Shown here: piece after piece, positions 6,029 to 8,328 of the stretch | Layout: every line of letters begins with the position of its first letter | How positions within the stretch are numbered: the stretch's first letter is position 1 | NCBI GenBank assembly: GCA_945622055.1 | Contig: CALZBV010000101.1 | Span: forward strand, 1 to 8,328 | Direction of reading: 5' to 3' | DNA: 8,328 bases | Source of the DNA: an uncultured Clostridia bacterium | GTDB lineage: Bacteria; Bacillota; Clostridia; Lachnospirales; Lachnospiraceae | Notes under the pieces: generated by a model | Database searches by the model: none | What the model was told of the DNA's origin: nothing | What the model saw: only the letters and a program-made list of their open reading frames with translations | Translations under genes and position numbers: made by a program

Positions 6029-6346
6029 CTATTTCTTTTCCAGCTCGCCTGTCCAGTCCAGGATTCCACCACAATTGATAATGTTGGTGTATCCCAAAGC
6101 AGCCAGCTTTGCAGATGCATCTGCACTTCTGCGTCCGCTTCTGCAATACACATAAATCTGCTTTGTTATCTCCGGAAGCTCTGCCGGACGCACTGCTCCA
6201 ATATCTTCATTCGCAACATTTACCGCTCCCGGAATATGCCCCTGGGCAAACTCATCCGCTCTTCTTACATCCAGAATAATATAGTCTCCTGCTTCTGCGA
6301 AAATTTTTTTCGCCTCATCCATTGTAATCGTTTTGAATTCAGCCAT
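6029..6346 (-). CDS. Single-domain rhodanese-like sulfurtransferase
   Basis: This 105-residue protein is a complete single rhodanese domain. It has DYIILDVRRADEFAQGHIPGAVN (21-43), with the CH2A-type LDVR and HIPGA motifs, and the active-site loop CRSGRRS with catalytic Cys68, then the C-terminal LAALGYTNIINCGGILDW. The loop matches the CxxGxR form of active sulfur-carrying rhodaneses. It is probably cytoplasmic, as no signal is seen. The ATG at 6346 has AAGGAG 8 bases upstream and is preferred to a start 36 bases earlier. It converges on the NTPase-MocA gene. Molybdenum hydroxylases need a terminal sulfur on the metal, so a sulfur-transfer link is conceivable, but the opposite orientation makes this only inference. 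Confidence 0.95.
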   Translation of the reverse strand: MAEFKTITMDEAKKIFAEAGDYIILDVRRADEFAQGHIPGAVNVANEDIGAVRPAELPEITKQIYVYCRSGRRSADASAKLAALGYTNIINCGGILDWTGELEKK

Positions 6347-6542
6347 GTTTTTTTCTCCTTCCGTTTTCTCGGTTAAAATCACCGAGGTTGTAATACATCA
6401 TGATTTCAGACAGATGCTTTACCTTTTCTCCAAAATAAAATGTGGCGGAAGACCCGAAGGTTTCCGCCACAGATGCATATAACCGAACTTCTGCACCGAT
6501 CCACACAAGGCGGAAGTTTTTTACAGAGCATTTTTTAACCAT
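6339..6542 (-). CDS. Possible small degenerate HPr-like protein
   Basis: This 67-residue ORF has AGAGGA just upstream of its ATG, and its stop overlaps the rhodanese start region. Its first 54 residues line up with HPr phosphocarriers with about one gap. VKN sits near residue 8, F29 aligns with the helix-end aromatic residue, GEKV is at 38-41, SEIM at 45-48 and LG at 53-54, against GKTV, KSIM and LG at nearly identical positions in Bacillus HPr. The phosphorylatable His15 region (GLHARP) is absent (WIGAEV here), and the C-terminal third is missing. Degenerate, His-less HPr-like small proteins occur in clostridia from general knowledge. A strong terminator hairpin lies in the middle of the ORF, which argues against it, so it could equally be spurious or a remnant. 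Confidence 0.35.
   Translation of the reverse strand: MVKKCSVKNFRLVWIGAEVRLYASVAETFGSSATFYFGEKVKHLSEIMMYYNLGDFNRENGRRKKHG
6432..6471 (-). terminator. Strong intrinsic terminator with a cUUCGg loop
   Basis: On the minus strand TGTGGCGGAA (6462-6471) pairs perfectly with TTCCGCCACA (6441-6450). ACC and GGT extend the stem across one bulged C to a TTCG tetraloop closed by C-G, and TTTTATTTT follows at 6440-6432. The 13-bp stem with a U-tract would end leftward transcripts from the coiled-coil gene before the rhodanese gene. Confidence 0.8.
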
Positions 6543-6576
6543 GCTATCCTCTTTCTCTTAACCATGAACGCTATGA

Positions 6577-6597
6577 GATAACGAATAACCGATAACC
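6577..6597. repeat. Three tandem heptamers (GATAACG / AATAACC / GATAACC)
   Basis: Three adjacent 7-base units differ at one or two positions and lie in the gap between the coiled-coil gene and the small ORF. They could be a binding-site array or chance. Nothing else stands out between 6543 and 6678. Confidence 0.35.
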
Positions 6598-6678
6598 AAA
6601 TAAACCATTTTCATGAACCTGAACATCCAAAAATATGTAAAGTTCGCCCTGTACGGAAAACTTTTCTGAGGACTGACC

Positions 6679-7191
6679 TTACAGGTCAACCTCAAATTCT
6701 GCCGTCTGATTGTATTTATCAAGTGCCATCTGCATTTCCATAATGGCCTCGGAAACACGCTCGTACTCCTTCTTAATCAGTTCAAGATCATAGTTGATGT
6801 AGCGGTATTCCGGAGTAGCATTTCGCCCCAGGTAGGTACGCTCCTCTCTTGTCTGCGGAAGCTGCTTCCGCATGGTATCAAGCACGCACTTTCTCCGATT
6901 GAGCTGTGCCATCTTGATGAGAATCGTGTCAACGCTCATCACCGTTTCACCAACCAGAACCTGCGCCGTCGCATTGGACAAATTCAGTGCATGCTTAATG
7001 ACTGCAATCTTTCCGTCCAGCTCTGCAATGGTCGCTGCCACCTGGGAATAATCATACTCCGGAATCACCGGTTCCTCTCCCACCGCTGCCACGTACGTGT
7101 TGGAGGTTGCCTCCTTATTTACCCAAAAGGCCTTATCTTCTTCCAGGCTTTTCAGCATTTTGTTGGCATACGCCGATGTCATCTTACGCAT
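6679..7191 (-). CDS. Coiled-coil protein, possibly of the DIP1984/septicolysin-like type
   Basis: This 170-residue soluble protein is rich in charged helices. Residues 50-75 (VAATIAELDGKIAVIKHALNLSN), 88-115 and 133-160 (YDLELIKKEYERVSEAIMEMQM) read as amphipathic helices likely to form a coiled coil. The order of a helix ending in LN-x-SN, a central LNRRKCVLDTMRKQLP and a C-terminal helix ending DKYNQTAEFEVDL recalls the DIP1984/septicolysin-like family, where most members have no assigned function. I hold this comparison loosely. The ATG at 7191 is chosen because AAAGGAG lies 8 bases upstream; a longer reading to 7302 would cross the promoter at 7274-7302. No signal peptide or membrane segment is visible. 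The stop codon sits within a small palindrome, TGACCT-TAC-AGGTCA (6674-6688). Confidence 0.9.
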   Translation of the reverse strand: MRKMTSAYANKMLKSLEEDKAFWVNKEATSNTYVAAVGEEPVIPEYDYSQVAATIAELDGKIAVIKHALNLSNATAQVLVGETVMSVDTILIKMAQLNRRKCVLDTMRKQLPQTREERTYLGRNATPEYRYINYDLELIKKEYERVSEAIMEMQMALDKYNQTAEFEVDL

Positions 7192-7273
7192 ATCGTAATC
7201 TCCTTTCAAACACACACCCGGACTCCCTCTCGATTTCGGGGTGCAACAAACTGTTTTCCTGTCTATAAATCTC

Positions 7274-7302
7274 ATTATAGCGGATTCATACAGATTTGTC
7301 AT
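7274..7302 (-). promoter_or_regulatory. Sigma-A promoter of the coiled-coil gene
   Basis: On the minus strand there is ATGACA (7297-7302), a 17-base spacer and a perfect TATAAT (7274-7279). A second extended -10, TGGTATAAT, lies just upstream with TATAAT at 7301-7306, so two start sites are possible. The main start would be near 7267, giving a leader of about 75 bases. Confidence 0.8.
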
Positions 7303-7418
7303 TATACCAATGGTTTAAAATTAATTTTTGCGTTTCGTGCCGTTCCCCCGTCTTTAGCCGTCCGATTGTCCCCGGCTGCTTTTCACACACATTCCCGGAC
7401 GTAAAGGCTCTTTTGTCT

Positions 7419-8328
7419 CTACTTCAGAATCTGAATCAGCTCCTCCACAGACGAAATATACTCTGAGCTCAGGTTTTTCATGGATTTACGGACACCGTCC
7501 TCATTTGAAACCGTCCCCACTGCTCCCTGTTCCAAAAGCTGCTTTGTCAGCTTTAGCAGGTAGTCATAATTGTCTTTATAGATGTCCCCCCATGCGTCAG
7601 TGGTGGTACACTCTTTTCCCATAAGCTTCAGGACCTTTCCATCCGTCAGAGTGAGCGTATATTGTAGTTCCTCTTTTTCTGTCAGAAGACAGATAGCTGC
7701 CACCTCATCCAGACGATATTCGGTGGTAATCCCCTTTTCCCTGCAAAAAATCTGTGTATCCGTCACGCAGACATGATTCTGCTTCTCAGTATAAAGAGAA
7801 AGACCAATACTTCCCACAAAACCAATCAGAAGCACCAGTGAGATATATTTGGTAATCCGCCATCTGTTATAGAATCTGAACAGCAAGAGCAAAATGAGTA
7901 ACAGAAGCATTACCGACAGATATGGATTCTGATATACGTAATAGGCAGCTTCATTTTGGAAACTCTGATTGAATGAAATACAATTGCTTAACACGGCATA
8001 GCATACCATCAAAAGAATAATACCCTTAACTGCCAGAAAAATCGTTCCCACAAAAAGGGGAATACAGACCATACCGGCAGCCACAGCCTTTCCGATTCTT
8101 GAAATCTCATGGTTCATGCGATAGAAAAAATACATCTCTATCAGCGCAAATATCAGTATCGGCACCACTACCAGAACAACCGCAGCCATTGCTATCAAAG
8201 GCTCCTTACCGTGCCATACAAAGGATACTCCAAACAAAACGGCCAGCATGCCTTCCGTCCAAAGAAGTCTTTTCCACACCCGTCCGAATAAAACATACGG
8301 ATCAGCCCCATGATATTTCAATACTCTT
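7419..8328 (-). CDS. Multi-pass membrane protein of unknown function, 5' end probably outside the window
   Basis: I do not recognise this family. About 300 residues are visible. The N-terminal 178 contain roughly five to six hydrophobic segments (near 20-36, 42-66, 80-113 as one or two, 134-150 and 158-177), including runs such as LLLLILLLLF. Residues 182-300 form a soluble domain with a beta-rich start (CVTDTQIFCREKGITTEYRLDEVAAICLL, then YTLTLTDGKVLKLMG) and a helical end (YDYLLKLTKQLLEQG ... SVEELIQILK). The only in-window start is a TTG at 8321 with no well-spaced ribosome binding site. The frame is open to the edge, so the gene most likely begins upstream. I see no terminator between its stop and the next promoter. 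The beta-rich segment resembles membrane-anchored PH-like sensor domains only in general layout. Confidence 0.85.
   Translation of the reverse strand, partial: RVLKYHGADPYVLFGRVWKRLLWTEGMLAVLFGVSFVWHGKEPLIAMAAVVLVVVPILIFALIEMYFFYRMNHEISRIGKAVAAGMVCIPLFVGTIFLAVKGIILLMVCYAVLSNCISFNQSFQNEAAYYVYQNPYLSVMLLLLILLLLFRFYNRWRITKYISLVLLIGFVGSIGLSLYTEKQNHVCVTDTQIFCREKGITTEYRLDEVAAICLLTEKEELQYTLTLTDGKVLKLMGKECTTTDAWGDIYKDNYDYLLKLTKQLLEQGAVGTVSNEDGVRKSMKNLSSEYISSVEELIQILK

Noticed and set aside
6111..6124. Perfect palindrome GCAGATGCATCTGC
   Set aside because: It lies within the rhodanese coding sequence (ADASA codons), has no T-run and no promoter nearby; chance is the simplest explanation.
5897..6376. 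Plus-strand open frame of 159 codons opposite the rhodanese gene
   Set aside because: It mirrors the rhodanese coding sequence, which has the active-site motif and a ribosome binding site; the plus-strand product has no recognisable features.
6368..6386. Small inverted repeat CTCGGT / ACCGAG before the rhodanese ribosome binding site
   Set aside because: A 6-bp stem with a 7-base loop and no T-run is too weak to assign a function.
7192..7302. Longer start for the coiled-coil protein
   Set aside because: The extension overlaps its TATAAT promoter, and a good AAAGGAG site supports the ATG at 7191.
7361..7382. AGCCG / CGGCT stem near the end of the membrane protein gene
   Set aside because: Only 5 bp with a 12-base loop and no T-run on the minus strand, so it does not qualify as the terminator of that gene.
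1..8328. CRISPR arrays, tRNA or rRNA genes, toxin-antitoxin or phage modules
   Set aside because: No regularly spaced repeats, no cloverleaf or rRNA-like stretches and no such protein signatures were seen on either strand.

Overview
The window looks like chromosomal DNA from a gut-type Firmicute, most probably a Lachnospiraceae member. The grounds are moderate GC, strong AGGAG-type ribosome binding sites, sigma-A style promoters, and protein sequences typical of clostridial molybdenum hydroxylase loci. This placement is an inference from sequence style, not from a marker gene.

Left part, minus strand: the first 35 codons of an IS607-type serine recombinase run off the left edge. It starts just downstream of a two-gene operon encoding the FAD subunit (XdhB-like) and the [2Fe-2S] subunit (XdhC-like) of a xanthine dehydrogenase-family hydroxylase. 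The molybdopterin-binding large subunit is not in the window. A very good promoter (TTGACA, 17 bp, TATAGT) drives this operon leftward.

Middle part, plus strand: an overlapping divergent promoter faces right. Next comes a 135-bp block made almost entirely of three back-to-back palindromes (1543-1677). It is followed by a lipoprotein substrate-binding protein, a FecCD-type permease and an ABC ATPase, and then by a gene fusing a THEP1-like P-loop NTPase to a MocA-like nucleotidyltransferase. MocA enzymes make the cytosine dinucleotide form of molybdenum cofactor, the form used by bacterial xanthine dehydrogenase-family enzymes. The region can therefore be read as one unit: metal-oxyanion import (inferred), cofactor maturation, and two subunits of the enzyme.

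Right part, minus strand: a single-domain rhodanese converges on the NTPase-MocA gene, and its apparent terminator lies inside that gene's coding sequence. Upstream of it are a possible small degenerate HPr-like ORF with a strong terminator hairpin in its middle, a coiled-coil protein with a near-consensus promoter, and an unrecognised membrane protein that runs off the right edge.

The points most worth attention are the triple-palindrome leader or repeat, the NTPase-MocA fusion in this setting, the terminator hairpins placed inside coding sequence, and the absence of the large hydroxylase subunit next to an insertion sequence.
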